Shown piece after piece: positions 48,515 through 58,946 of a DNA stretch of 64,000 bases. This DNA is from Isoetes taiwanensis (lineage: Eukaryota > Streptophyta > Lycopodiopsida > Isoetales > Isoetaceae), in the NCBI GenBank assembly GCA_021234155.1, contig JAJEKV010000748.1, forward strand, positions 1 through 64,000, given 5' to 3'. Each line of letters begins with the position of its first letter. Positions within the stretch are counted from its first letter, which is position 1. A program made the translations under genes and the position numbers. The notes beneath the pieces were generated by a model. That model made no database searches and was not told the DNA's origin. It saw only the letters and a program-made list of their open reading frames with translations.

Positions 48515-48706
48515 GGCTCCCCAAATACCATATTATGGCTTCAAATCATTTGATCTAGCATTCTGGCATGACCGGTCAGTCGCTCCCGGCTAACCCCGGT
48601 TGCAGGACCCCACCAGTCCATGCTAGAATGCCATCTCAAATGCTTTGCAATTTTTTGCGTTGGGTTAATTTCGTGCTGCCATGTGGCAGATAATTCCATT
48701 GCAGAT
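48515..48706. repeat. Imperfect fold-back repeat
   Basis: The left arm 48,515-48,570 (CCAAATACCATATTATGGC through CTAGCATTCTGGCAT) pairs imperfectly with the right arm at about 48,620-48,665 (ATGCTAGAATGCCATCTCAA through GCGTTGG). A 50-nt GC-rich centre with ACCGGTCAG and CCCGGCTAACCCCGG lies between. It may be a MITE or a small-RNA hairpin precursor; it abuts the broken end of the Copia element at about 48,713. Confidence 0.45.
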
Positions 48707-48712
48707 AAGAGT

Positions 48713-51700
48713 AATTACAGCCTGAGCAATGTCAGGACGTGTACATACCATAAAGTGCATTAAGGAACCTGTGATGCTTCTGTATCCAATGTCCGTTAAT
48801 CTTTGATCAATAGGCTTCAGAGAGTTTACCTTTTGATTTGTTGCAGGTGTGGACACTGTCTTGCCATCTTTGCCACATTTAGAGAGCAGTGTTTGTATAG
48901 CCTTCTTTTAGTGCAAAACAATTCGTTCATCATCCATGTGTACTTGTATGCCCCAAAAAATCCTCAAGTGGCCCTAAATCTGTCATATGGAAACGCCTAG
49001 CAAGGCTTTGCTTAGTGTCATGCATGAGGAAATTACAATTGCTGGCAATCAGATCATCCACATAAAGCACTATGAAGATCATTATGGAACCTGCAAACTT
49101 ATAATAAGCATTCCAATCCACCTAGCTTCGAATGAAGTCCTGACTGGAAAAGAAAGCATGGATAGTCTTGTACAATTACCTGGAAAATTGTCAGAGACTA
49201 TAAATTGCTTTCTTAAACTACCTGTGATTGTCCTTATAAAATGAAACTAGGGACTTGTCTCATGTAAACTTCCTCATCTAGCTTGCCATTGAGAAAAGCA
49301 GTTTTAACATCCATTTGCTGGATTCTAAGGCTGCTAATGCAATAATAAGTCTGGACCGGACTTAAGCATGCAAAGGGGCAAAGGTCTCATGAAAATCAAT
49401 GCCTGGTACTTGGGAGTAGCCTTTGACAACAAGTCTAGGTTTGAATCGATCAATTTCACCTTCTTCATTATACTTGACCTTGTAAACCCATTTGCAGGGA
49501 ACGACTTTTCTGTCAGGTGGCAACTGACACATCTCCCAGGTATTATTAGCAAGCAATGAGTCGAATTCTTCCTGTATAGCTTTGATCCACCCCTTATGAT
49601 TGGAGCTGGACATTGCTTCTTTGTGATTGACAGACTCATCTATGGTCACATGGCCGTGGAATGCAATGTACGAAGATGTTTTCTTGGACCTAGGCTCTAA
49701 ATAGGCTTGTATTTTATTAGTAACCTTCTTAGACCTTGTGGATCTTCTAAGAGGAACTGCAGATAACTCATCATCATCATCAAGGTCTCTGTCTCTACAG
49801 GTTCTGAATCTGCCAAATCCTTTGAGCCTTTGAGACTTGTGTCATGAACATGTTATAAGGTAGCATTAGTGATGGTATGGTGGGAATTTTCTGCATTCTC
49901 ATCTTCCTCATCCTCTGATTCATACCACTCAACCGCAGAAGCAAGATCTTTTTTGCCAAACACAAAAGTGTTTTCATCAAATTCTACACTTCTGCGAACA
50001 ATGATTTTTCGAGTGAGAGAACAGCCTATAACTCTTGATGTCACTGTCATAACCTACAAACATGCATGCCACTGCTCGACTAGAGAGTTTACCTCGAGGT
50101 CTTTTCTGTTGACTGAGATGAGCAAAAGCCCTACATCCGAAGATCTGGAATGCCTGCACAACTAGTTTCTGGCCCAACCAAAGCTCCTCCGGTACTATTC
50201 TTGGATTAGCCTTTGTGGGAAGTCTATTCAAGACATAACAGGCTGTATGCACAACCTCTGTCCAAAAAATTGGATCTAAGCCCCTTCCATGGATCATGGC
50301 CCTGGCACATTCAAGCAATGTTCTGTTTTTCCGTTCGACAACACTATTCTGTTGATGCGCACATGCCATAGAGTTTTGATGATGGATGCCTCTTCCTGCA
50401 GAAATGCACTGAAATTGTGATTGAGGAACTCTTTACTTTGATCTGTTCTTATAGTTTTGATTTGTCTTTCCACCTGTTTTTCCACCTGCAACTTCCATTT
50501 GGCAAATTCTTCAAATGTGTCAGACTTGTATTTGAGAAAAAATACCCAATTTTTTCTACCATAGTCATCAATAATGAGCAAAAAATACTTGGATCCTTCA
50601 AGCGATCTGATACTGGCTGGTTCCCATAGATCCATGTGAAGCAACTCCAATTGTTTAGTTGCTCTTTGAACTGCTTCCTTTTTATAGGGTTTCCTTCGTA
50701 ATTTGCCCAGAATGCATCCCTCACACATTGCCTTTGGCTTGCAAATCTTTGGAAGCCCTGTAACCAGCTTTTGCTCCTGCATTATTTTAAGCAACACATA
50801 GTTTGCATGCCCCAATCTCTCATGCCATGTACTGGCAGTTTGACTTTCTATGGCAGCATGTGCTTTGCTTGTGTTTAAGGACCAACTATGTTTGTATATG
50901 TTTCCAGATCTCTCTCCTTTGGCCAAAACCACTTGTTCCCTGTTCTTAACCACACATCTGCCATTTCCGAAAGTCATAAACATTTTTGCATCATCCATCT
51001 TTGAGACTGAGAGAAGATTTGCCTCTAACTCTGGAACATGCAAGACATTTTTTTTTTAAATATAGCTGCCCCTGCGGCAGGTTTAGTTTCACTGAGCCAA
51101 TGCCAACTATGTTGAGTTTACCTTTCCCAATTCTAACTTTTCTTCCTGAATTGTTGGGATGATAACTCATGAATGCTTCCTTGACACTGGTCATGTGGTC
51201 ACTTGCACCAGAGTCAAGATACCACAATCCTTGAATGATATCGGCAAGATGCAGTTGCATCATCATGCCTCCTTTTGCAAAATTCAATGCAACTAAAATC
51301 CAACCAAAATATCCATTGTACTACATGCAGTACTTTTGCAATAAGGTTATCACTTACAAAGTTCTGGTTTTCGGTGGCACAAGCAAGGAATGCCCTGCTG
51401 GTTGACACAACAGAGTCACTCTTAGACTTAGATCCTGTGTCTTTCTCTGTACTGCTACTACTTTTGCTTGCTTTGTGAGCTCTGGAGTCTTCTTTTTGTC
51501 TTTTTGATTGCCCTTTTGCCTTCTCCTTTTCTTTATTTGTTCTTTTATGGTCTTGCTTTGATTTTCTTTTATCAGGTTCATGATAGTCTTTGCCTATGTG
51601 CCCATATTTGTTGCAATTGAAGCATTTTCGATTCTCCTCTCTGTTCCCAAAAATGCCTTTGGCAGTGAGTCGTTTTTTCCTCCCTGGTTCCTCTCCTCAA

Positions 51701-52690
51701 GCAGGAGTTGCTGGCATGCCCATTCAAGGTCTACTGTTTCTTGAGATCCAACAATGTTTTTGACATTGTTATAGCTTGCAGGGATACCAATAAGCAGAGC
51801 TCCTACTCTGACATCGTCATCAAGTGCCCTTTTCATACCCTGTAACTGCTTGGATGCCTACCTGATAATTCTAATGTATTCTTCTACTGATGCACAATCT
51901 TTGAGTTTTGTGTTGAACACTATACTGTACAGATTTGCTTGAGTAGAGAAGTGCCTCTTTTTGTAGGAGCGCTTCAACTGCTCCCATGCTTCCTTAGCAG
52001 TCACTTTGCTATTTGAAGCACAAGAGTATCGTCTCGGGACTTCAAAATGCGATTCTTGGCCATACAGTCCTTTTTGCAACCACTTTGCAAGGGACCGCCA
52101 TATTTAGAGTCTGGGATGTGGTATTTTCAGACTTTTTTTGTGGTATTTCCGGCCAACCATTATCAGCCACTGTACACTTCGCGGTTTCAAGCCCAAAACC
52201 AACTGTTTTGGGGCATTTTTGGATCAATTCGGCTCTGGCTGAGCTCAAATCGCTTCCTCTCTTCATCAAACCAAGCAGGCAAAGTGATTAAAAGGGCTTT
52301 TGAAGCGGTTCAAGCTGCCCACGGAGCTGCAAGAACGATCCGACCAAAGATTTTAGCTCCGTCGTGCAGTTTCGCGTTTGGTTTTTGGCCAGAAATACCA
52401 CTCTTTTTGGTCGGAAATATCACTTTTTTTGGCCGAAAATACCACCTGGCTGATAAGGGATGTCCGGAAATACCAAGAAAAAAGTCCGAAAATACGGCAT
52501 CCCGACTCTAAATAACTGACGTCCGCATTTGCAAGGCTCTGCTTCTCAATTTCTGAGAGTTTCGTTGCATCCTCACTTGATGCAGCTTCTCCCTTGACAA
52601 CCTGTGCTGCAGTAGGCATTTCAGCAGTTGTTCCCCTTTTTTTGAACCACTGGCATGGGTTCTTCTCCGGACTATTCCCCAAAAACCTCT
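48713..52690 (-). mobile_element. Copia LTR retrotransposon, gag-pol remnant (truncated both ends)
   Basis: The minus strand carries Copia domains in order. Gag lies at 52,690-51,570, with EAWEQLKRSYKKRHFS and a CCHC knuckle CFNCNKYGHIGKD at about 51,590-51,630. Protease WYLDSGASDHMT is at about 51,224-51,189. GAG-pre-integrase HERLGH is at about 50,824. Integrase shows LLHMDLW, LLIIDDYGRKNW and, after a frameshift near 50,370, NSVVERKNRTLLE. Reverse transcriptase has GWIKAIQEEFDSLLANNTWE near 49,590, KWVYKVKYNEEGEIDRFKPR near 49,490 and the catalytic LYVDDLI near 49,060. The element breaks off after TRPDIAQAV at about 48,713, so RNase H, polypurine tract and 3' LTR are missing. No 5' LTR was found. 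Several frameshifts and a nested 410-bp MITE in gag show it is inactive. Confidence 0.9.
52103..52512. mobile_element. 410-bp MITE with ~65-bp inverted termini, nested in Copia gag
   Basis: The left end TTTAGAGTCTGGGATGTGGT and right end (reverse complement) TTTAGAGTCGGGATGCCGTA are inverted repeats. They continue for about 65 bp through GGTATTTCCGG and TTATCAGCC. TA flanks both sides (52,101-52,102 and 52,513-52,514), fitting a TA target duplication. It carries no ORF of its own and interrupts the gag frame. The inner part repeats the phrase AATACCAC (for example near 52,396 and 52,438). Confidence 0.85.
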
Positions 52691-53337
52691 CTCCAAGCTT
52701 GGTTTACACCTTGATAAACCAACAGTAGGCATTCAAATGATTTAATGGGTCGATCTTCTTCAATTGATTCAGAAAAGAATAAATGCATGCATAGCATAAA
52801 ACATAAATATGGCACATCCATCCATAGTTTATGGAAGCGGCAACACATTCCACGAACGGATGAGACAATTGTCATTCCAATGCTCGGCAAAGCTTACTCT
52901 TCAAAATTTCCAACAGTGCCTTGCCTAATACAATTACGGATCTGCGCAAACAGAACACCCATAGCTTTGGCGCCAATAGTTGCAGTCAATGTAATCCATG
53001 GAGCTTACCTGTTGTCTCCAGAAATAGCGCCCAGCAGCAGTGCAATACCGAGCGAATTTGTTCTCAGGTCTCATTTAGAACATGTTCCTTAGAATTTGTG
53101 CGTGTCGGATTTAAAAATCCAGATTGAGAAAGAAGCCTGCATCTAAAGATTGACGAAGCTACCTATCTGGTGGTGGAGGAGGAGCATGCAAGTACACTTC
53201 AATAGAGACACGTGGATTTTTTAGCGACCCCATCTGGAATTTACACGGTTTTTAGGATATGTTTAATTAAGGTGCTTGTTTAGACCTTGGTTTTACAAAA
53301 ATTTCTATCATGAATTAACATCAGAGATCCGCAGGCT
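52691..53337. other. Copia leader or PPR upstream region, nothing firm
   Basis: Between the Copia gag remnant and the PPR start codon. A search by eye for GCTCTGATACCA (the Copia primer site in reverse) found none. The promoter of the PPR gene should lie here, but no distinct TATA element could be assigned. Confidence 0.4.
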
Positions 53338-56300
53338 TTGCTTATGTCAAGCCAATCAGTCGGATTTCGCTTCAAGAAGGTACGATTTACACATCCCTAC
53401 ATTTATATAATTGCTCGTAACTTCCGTGTCTGCAAGCCCAATCAAGTACCCGGCTTGATCGAATTCTATGCGTCTCTTGTAAGGGAGTGCGGGAATGCCA
53501 AGGAACTTTGGCAGGGCCGCTGCATTCACCAGCGCATTATAAGCGATGGATTCTCAAAAGATAGGTTTTTGGGGAACCTTCTTATACAGATGTATGGTAA
53601 GTGTGGATCTTTGGAAGATGCCTGGAGCTTGTTTGACAAAATGAGGAACAGGAATGTTTTCTCTTGGGCTATCATGATTGCAGCATGTGCCCAATGCAAG
53701 TGTCTGCAGGATGCTCTTTGGGTGTTTAACAAAATGCCTGAGCCTAACATAGTTGCATACAATTCAGTCATTTTAGCTTATGTCCAGTGTGAAGATATAG
53801 AGGGTGGCAGAACTTTTTTTGATACAATGCCTTTTAGAAATGTAGTCTCATGGACTTCCATGATTGCAGCATATGTCCAGATTGGGAATGGAAAGGAAGC
53901 TTTGAATCTCTACCATACAATGCAGCTGTGGGGGGTGGCTCCAGACCAGGCCACTTTTGTGTGTGTCCTTGATGCATGTGCTATTCAGAAGTTTTTGGAG
54001 GAAGGAAGACGTGTACATAAGCATATTTTATCAAGAAGACTACAGTCTGATGTTGTTGTGGGTACCGTCCTTGTCAACATGTACGCCAAGTGTGGGAGCA
54101 TGGTAGATGCACAATTAGTTTTTAATGAAATGCCTGAACAAAGTACAGTGTCATTTAATGTTCTACTTTCAGCATATGCACATAATGGGGATGTAGAGGA
54201 AGCGCAAAGTGTTTTTGACAAAATGCCTGTTAGAAATATAGTCTCATGGACTACAATCATTGCAGCAAGTGCACACAAAGGGCACATTAGAATTGCATTT
54301 GGTCTCCTCCATCAAATGCAGGACACAAACTTGATTCCTAATAATATTACCTTTCTTACCCTCATTGATGCTTGTGCAAATCATTCTATGCTCCCCCAAG
54401 GAAAACTGGTCCATAACTACATTGTTACTTATCAAGTTGACTTAGATAATGTTCTTGGAACAGCCCTTATAAGTATGTATGGTAAGTGCAGCAGCATAAA
54501 GGATGCCAAATGCATCTTTGATGTTGTACCTGAGCATAGTACCAGTTTATGCAACGCCATGATGTCCGCACACATCCTGAATGGAAATGCAGAATCTGCA
54601 CAATATATATTTGACACTGTACCAAACAGAGACATTGTGTCCTGGAATACAATGTTAAGTGCACATCTAAACAGTGGGAAAATAGATGATGCTTTGATGA
54701 ATTATGAAAATATGAGATGCCATAATGTGGTCACATGGACTCTAATGGTTTCAGCTTATGCACGGCAAGGGAATCTTGAAGATGCGCAGAAAACATTTGA
54801 TAAAATTCCCGAACCAGATATATTCGCAGTGAATGCCTTGATTTCATCTTATGCCCAATATGGGGACCTGAAGAAACTTGTCCTTCTTTTCCAGAAGATG
54901 CAGATGCAGGGATTCAAGCCTGACAAACTTACTTTTAAGAGTATTCTTCTTGCATGTGCTGCCAAGGCAGCTTTTGCTGAAGGCAAGAGAGTACAGAGCC
55001 ACATCATCCATCACAAAATTGCTTTGGATGCTACTTTGGGCGGTACACTCATTAGTATGTATGGAAAATGCAGCTGTATAGAGGATGCTTACAATACTTT
55101 TACTTTGATGTCACCCCATGAGGTGGCCTCATGGAATGCCTTGATTTCTGCATATACTTATTGTGGAACATTGGAGGAAGTAGAGAGGGTTTTTAAAATA
55201 ATGCCACAGAGGAATGTGGTTTCTTGGAATTCCATGTTTACAGTTTATGCCCAATACACAAATTTCAAGAAAACATTTGATCTCTTCCACCAAATGAAGG
55301 TGCAACATATAGTACCAGATGATGTGACCTTCATAATAATGATGGATGCTTGTGCAACTCAAGTAGCCTTAGGGAAAGGGAAGTGGATTCACTGTCAGAT
55401 TTATTCTAATGGTTTGCATGTAGATCAAGTGCTTGGCACTGCACTTGTTAATATGTATGGCAAGTGTGGATGTTTACATTCTGCAGAGAAAACATTTGAT
55501 CGATTATCTGAGCGGAATACAATGACATGGAATAGTATGATTGCATCCTATGGACAAGCTGGTTGTTTAAAGAGTGCAGAAAGACTATTTGCTGAAACGC
55601 CTGAGCAGAATATGGCATCGTGGAATATGATGCTTACCATGTATGGACAATGTAGAAGGTTAGATGAAGCTCAGAGGGCCTTTGATAGAATGCCTAAACA
55701 TGATATAATTTCCTGGAATGCCATGATTACAGCAAATGTCCAGCATGGAGACCTGGTATGGGCTCGTAGAGTATTTGATGCAATGCCTGCATGGAACACT
55801 ATCTCGTGGGATATAATAATCAAAGCATATGTAGAACATGGGCATAAGAAGGATGCATTTAGACTGTTTCAAAGCATGGAACGTGTTGGACTGATTCCCA
55901 ATGAAGCTACAGTTAGTACTCTTATTGATTGTTGTGCCATGCAACAGTCTTTGTATGAGGGTAAATTAATCCACGGTCTAATGATATTGAACAAAGTAGA
56001 CATTGGTTCCTTTTTGGGTACCTCACTTGTTAGTATGTATGCCAAATGTAGAGATGTAGCAGCTGCACATAGAACCTTCGAGAAGATCCCTGAGCGGGAT
56101 ACAGTGTCATGGAATGCTATGATTTCAGGATATTCCAGATGTGGGTATTTACAGGAAGCCTTGAGGACTTTTAATGAAATGCAACAAGTTGATATTGCTT
56201 CTTGGAACACTTTAATTGAAGCATATGCAGATCATGGACAAGGTAGAAAGGCCCTGCAAATTTTACAGAACATGCAGCTCTCGTGTACAGTTCCGAACAA

Positions 56301-56754
56301 GATAACTGTCATCAACATTCTAAATGCTTGTAATCACTCTAAACTAGTGGATGAAGGATTTCACCTTTTTGCTTTCTTAACATCTTATTACCACATTGTA
56401 CCTATGCGGAGTCATTATGACTGCCTGGTTAACTTAGTTGGGAGAATAGGGCAGCTAGATGAAGCCGAGGACATGATTAATAATGTACCATTAGCAGTCA
56501 ATGCTTTGGCTTGGATGACATTACTTAGTTCTTGTAGGATGTTTATTGATCTGGAGCGGTCGAAGCGTGCAAGTGAGCAGCTATTCATGTTTGATCCACA
56601 AAATGCTGCAGCATATGTTTTGCTATCCAACATATATGTGATGATTTGTAAGCAGAGAAATTTAAGGTATAATCTGGAAATGAATGAGTCCTTAAATTTA
56701 AGGTATAATCTGGAAATGAATGAGTCCTTTAATTATGTTATAATAGAAATGTAG
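53338..56754 (+). CDS. PLS-class pentatricopeptide repeat protein with truncated E region
   Basis: An uninterrupted, intron-less 1,138-aa frame. A basic N-terminus of about 35 residues could be an organelle transit peptide. It is followed by about 31 PPR motifs (residues about 37-1,043) in P, L, S and repeated SS order, for example GNLLIQMYGKCGSLEDAWSL, SWTSMIAAYVQIGNGKEAL and SWNAMISGYSRCGYLQEA. The E1-like block ALAWMTLLSSCRMFIDLERS and the start of E2 (AAAYVLLSNIYVM) follow. PLS proteins bind single-stranded organellar RNA, usually as editing specificity factors. E2 ends early, and a 36-bp tandem duplication adds two NLRYNLEMNES repeats before the stop. No DYW deaminase exists, so any editing role would need a partner. 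The first ATG (53,338) is used; MSS two codons later is an equal alternative. It looks functional, but the C-terminal truncation may be recent. Confidence 0.9.
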   Translation: MLMSSQSVGFRFKKVRFTHPYIYIIARNFRVCKPNQVPGLIEFYASLVRECGNAKELWQGRCIHQRIISDGFSKDRFLGNLLIQMYGKCGSLEDAWSLFDKMRNRNVFSWAIMIAACAQCKCLQDALWVFNKMPEPNIVAYNSVILAYVQCEDIEGGRTFFDTMPFRNVVSWTSMIAAYVQIGNGKEALNLYHTMQLWGVAPDQATFVCVLDACAIQKFLEEGRRVHKHILSRRLQSDVVVGTVLVNMYAKCGSMVDAQLVFNEMPEQSTVSFNVLLSAYAHNGDVEEAQSVFDKMPVRNIVSWTTIIAASAHKGHIRIAFGLLHQMQDTNLIPNNITFLTLIDACANHSMLPQGKLVHNYIVTYQVDLDNVLGTALISMYGKCSSIKDAKCIFDVVPEHSTSLCNAMMSAHILNGNAESAQYIFDTVPNRDIVSWNTMLSAHLNSGKIDDALMNYENMRCHNVVTWTLMVSAYARQGNLEDAQKTFDKIPEPDIFAVNALISSYAQYGDLKKLVLLFQKMQMQGFKPDKLTFKSILLACAAKAAFAEGKRVQSHIIHHKIALDATLGGTLISMYGKCSCIEDAYNTFTLMSPHEVASWNALISAYTYCGTLEEVERVFKIMPQRNVVSWNSMFTVYAQYTNFKKTFDLFHQMKVQHIVPDDVTFIIMMDACATQVALGKGKWIHCQIYSNGLHVDQVLGTALVNMYGKCGCLHSAEKTFDRLSERNTMTWNSMIASYGQAGCLKSAERLFAETPEQNMASWNMMLTMYGQCRRLDEAQRAFDRMPKHDIISWNAMITANVQHGDLVWARRVFDAMPAWNTISWDIIIKAYVEHGHKKDAFRLFQSMERVGLIPNEATVSTLIDCCAMQQSLYEGKLIHGLMILNKVDIGSFLGTSLVSMYAKCRDVAAAHRTFEKIPERDTVSWNAMISGYSRCGYLQEALRTFNEMQQVDIASWNTLIEAYADHGQGRKALQILQNMQLSCTVPNKITVINILNACNHSKLVDEGFHLFAFLTSYYHIVPMRSHYDCLVNLVGRIGQLDEAEDMINNVPLAVNALAWMTLLSSCRMFIDLERSKRASEQLFMFDPQNAAAYVLLSNIYVMICKQRNLRYNLEMNESLNLRYNLEMNESFNYVIIEM
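56661..56731 (+). repeat. 36-bp in-frame tandem duplication at the PPR C-terminus
   Basis: TTTAAGGTATAATCTGGAAA plus TGAATGAGTCCTTAAA occurs twice in tandem with period 36, so it adds 12 codons without shifting frame. Confidence 0.9.
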
Positions 56755-56818
56755 ACGGCTGTCTTTGCTAATTTGCAAAATGCAGAGCTCAAATTTCTTC
56801 TGGTCATGGCGTTTGTAT

Positions 56819-56855
56819 GGGAGGGAGGGAGGGAGGGAGGGAGGGAGGGAGAGAG
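56819..56855 (+). repeat. (GGGA)n microsatellite
   Basis: Uninterrupted GGGA units directly downstream of the PPR gene, ending in GAGAGAG. Confidence 0.9.
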
Positions 56856-57198
56856 ACTTCCTTGAAAATACATAGCATTCTAATCTTTTAATGACTAATA
56901 GTAATTGCAAAAAAAATCGTACCCAGTGGGTCTTCGGCTGTTCACTTATTTAAGGCTTGGCATTATAAGAAGATTATTTGTTTTTGCTTAGAAATACCCT
57001 CATTTGTCTAGGATCAAGGTATCTTCTAGATTTGAGTTGAGTACATAAGCACACGCTAAGAGATGATGATAGGCTAAGAGATGATGATAGACTGGGTCAA
57101 CAACAATGGGACACCATCGCCCGATTTGCGATGTAGATGAAGCGATATCGATGTGTAGGTGAAGCGATATCGGTTAGTATGTGGATGTACTTGATTTA
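56856..57198. other. No gene recognised; short direct repeats
   Basis: AGAGATGATGATAG occurs twice (about 57,059 and 57,077) and GTAGxTGAAGCGATATCG twice (about 57,133 and 57,154). Confidence 0.5.
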
Positions 57199-57237
57199 GG
57201 GGGTGGGGGGGAGGAGGAGGAGGAGGAGGAGGAGGAG
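57199..57237 (+). repeat. G-rich (GGA)n microsatellite
   Basis: GGGGGTGGGGGGG followed by about eight GGA units; a possible G-quadruplex-forming tract. Confidence 0.9.
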
Positions 57238-57410
57238 CCATCATTTCTAAGGGAATAATTCATATTATAAGGGCTAAATCATATCCCTTGACAAGATTCT
57301 TGCATAGAAACTTTTTAAACAGGAGCTTGGCTCTATATGTGATAATATAGCCAGGCAGTATAGATTCAACTATCCAAACATCAATGAGAGTGATAAAGCT
57401 TCGAAAATTT

Positions 57411-57588
57411 GTCGAATGTTTATTTAACAAACTTCCTATAGCCTTCAAATGGGAGAGTACCAAATGTTTTCCACTTGGGTCTATTAGTAATGAGAGAATG
57501 ATTGTCGAATGTTTATTTAACAAACTTCCTACAGCCTTCAAATGGGAAAGTACCAAATGTTTTCCACTTGGGTCTATTAGTAATGAAA
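57411..57588 (+). repeat. Two-copy tandem repeat, 93-bp period
   Basis: GTCGAATGTTTATTTAACAA through TTGGGTCTATTAGTAATGA at 57,411-57,503 is repeated at 57,504-57,588 with three visible substitutions. Confidence 0.9.
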
Positions 57589-57904
57589 AACCTTGATCAG
57601 ATGATAATGGCACCAACAACTCCCCATAATATATATTAGAGAAATGGCTTTTAAAGATATACTTTGATCTGAGCTTTCTTTGATCATATATATATTAATG
57701 CCGTTAGGAGAAGTTGGACCCATAGTGTGAACATCAAAATTCCAGCTGCACTGAAAGCATTCTATGCGATGCTTAACCAAGAAAGGCAAGCAAATGTGTG
57801 CTCTTGGCCAATACGGAAACATGATTATTTGATACGTTGGAATGCCCGTTGCTTTGTGTGCTTGTGAACTATGAGGACCCTCCTTACTAAAGGGAAAGTG
57901 GAAT

Positions 57905-58552
57905 GTGTTGGAACAAATACAGAATACACTGTTACATGTTGTTTTTAAAGTGGAAGGATTTGTGTTATATGATAATTTGTTAATGGAAAGTGGATCGTAT
58001 GCATTGGAGATCCAAACAGCTCGACAAACAGCCCCATACTTGAATAAAAGAATCGAGGGAACATCTTTGGCATGTGTGGCAATCAACGCCCCTGCGGCTT
58101 TGCGAATGAGAGGAAGTACGAGTCGGCATAAAGATGTAGTGTCATGGCTAAACCAATTGCATCTTACAATGGCTGATTTTGGCAAAACGTTTAAACAAAA
58201 AGCATTTGAGCAGTACGTTAAGTTCTATGATAAGAAGGCCGGATATTATTTGACGAACTTTGGCCCAGAAGCAAAGCATGGGATTAGGTATAAGTCATAT
58301 CCGAAAAAGTCATACATGTATCCATCAAAATGGTCCAAGTGGATGGTTTTTGCCTTCCTAGAGGCGAAAGGAAATCACGGATATGACGTAATATTCCATG
58401 AAGCGGGAAGGTACTCTCAAGTACATCATCTCATGATTGATACAAGTGGATGGTTTTGCCTTCCTAGAGATTTGAAAGGAAAGATGTATCATATAGATAT
58501 GGGTCTTTGTTGGATGTTAATCACATGTAATATTCCATTGTCCTCGGCTTGA
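57905..58552 (+). CDS. Unrecognised 215-codon ORF (overlapped by a 202-codon antisense ORF)
   Basis: The plus frame has protein-like stretches (VVSWLNQLHLTMADFGKTF, FEQYVKFYDKKAGYYLTNFG, WMVFAFLEAKG) rich in aromatic and basic residues. I recognise no family, signal peptide or membrane span. The antisense frame 58,185-57,577 is also long, so one of the two is probably accidental. The 3' part contains internal duplications (GTGGATGGTTTTxGCCTTCC twice near 58,340 and 58,445; GGGAAGGTACTCTCAAGTAC at about 58,406 and a near copy at 58,561). This suggests a rearranged repeat and not a stable gene. Confidence 0.3.
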   Translation: MLEQIQNTLLHVVFKVEGFVLYDNLLMESGSYALEIQTARQTAPYLNKRIEGTSLACVAINAPAALRMRGSTSRHKDVVSWLNQLHLTMADFGKTFKQKAFEQYVKFYDKKAGYYLTNFGPEAKHGIRYKSYPKKSYMYPSKWSKWMVFAFLEAKGNHGYDVIFHEAGRYSQVHHLMIDTSGWFCLPRDLKGKMYHIDMGLCWMLITCNIPLSSA

Positions 58553-58716
58553 ATCACTTCGGGAAAGGTACTCTCAAGTAGATTGGATCCATAAAAACTT
58601 TGTAACTTTTTTGGAATATGTCAAGTGGCAGAATTTATTAGAGAGCTCCTTGAGAGCGTATTTGAATGGAGAATAGATGTATCACATGGCCTATGGGTCT
58701 TTGTTGGATGTTAACT

Positions 58717-58858
58717 CATCACCATCACCATCACCATCACCATCACCATCACCATCACCATCACCATCACCATCACCATCAGCATCACCATCACCATCAC
58801 CATCAACCATCACCATCACCATCACCATCACCATCACCATCATCATCATCATCATCAT
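58717..58858 (+). repeat. (CACCAT)n microsatellite
   Basis: About 22 near-perfect CATCAC units with a few interruptions, grading into (CAT)n. Reading frames across it encode poly-His or poly-Ser-Pro; these are not genes. Confidence 0.95.
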
Positions 58859-58946
58859 ATTACTATATTATTTTTATTCTAGCAGCAGCAGCAGTTAGTT
58901 CCAACTTTTAAAGTTTAAGACATTTGATTTTTATTGTTTTTTAATA

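Noticed and set aside
54878-55081. Alternate-frame and antisense ORFs inside the PPR gene
   Set aside because: They are shadows of the 1,138-codon frame.
58666-58911. Poly-histidine and Ser-Pro-rich ORFs
   Set aside because: They are frames through a CACCAT microsatellite; repeats and not proteins.
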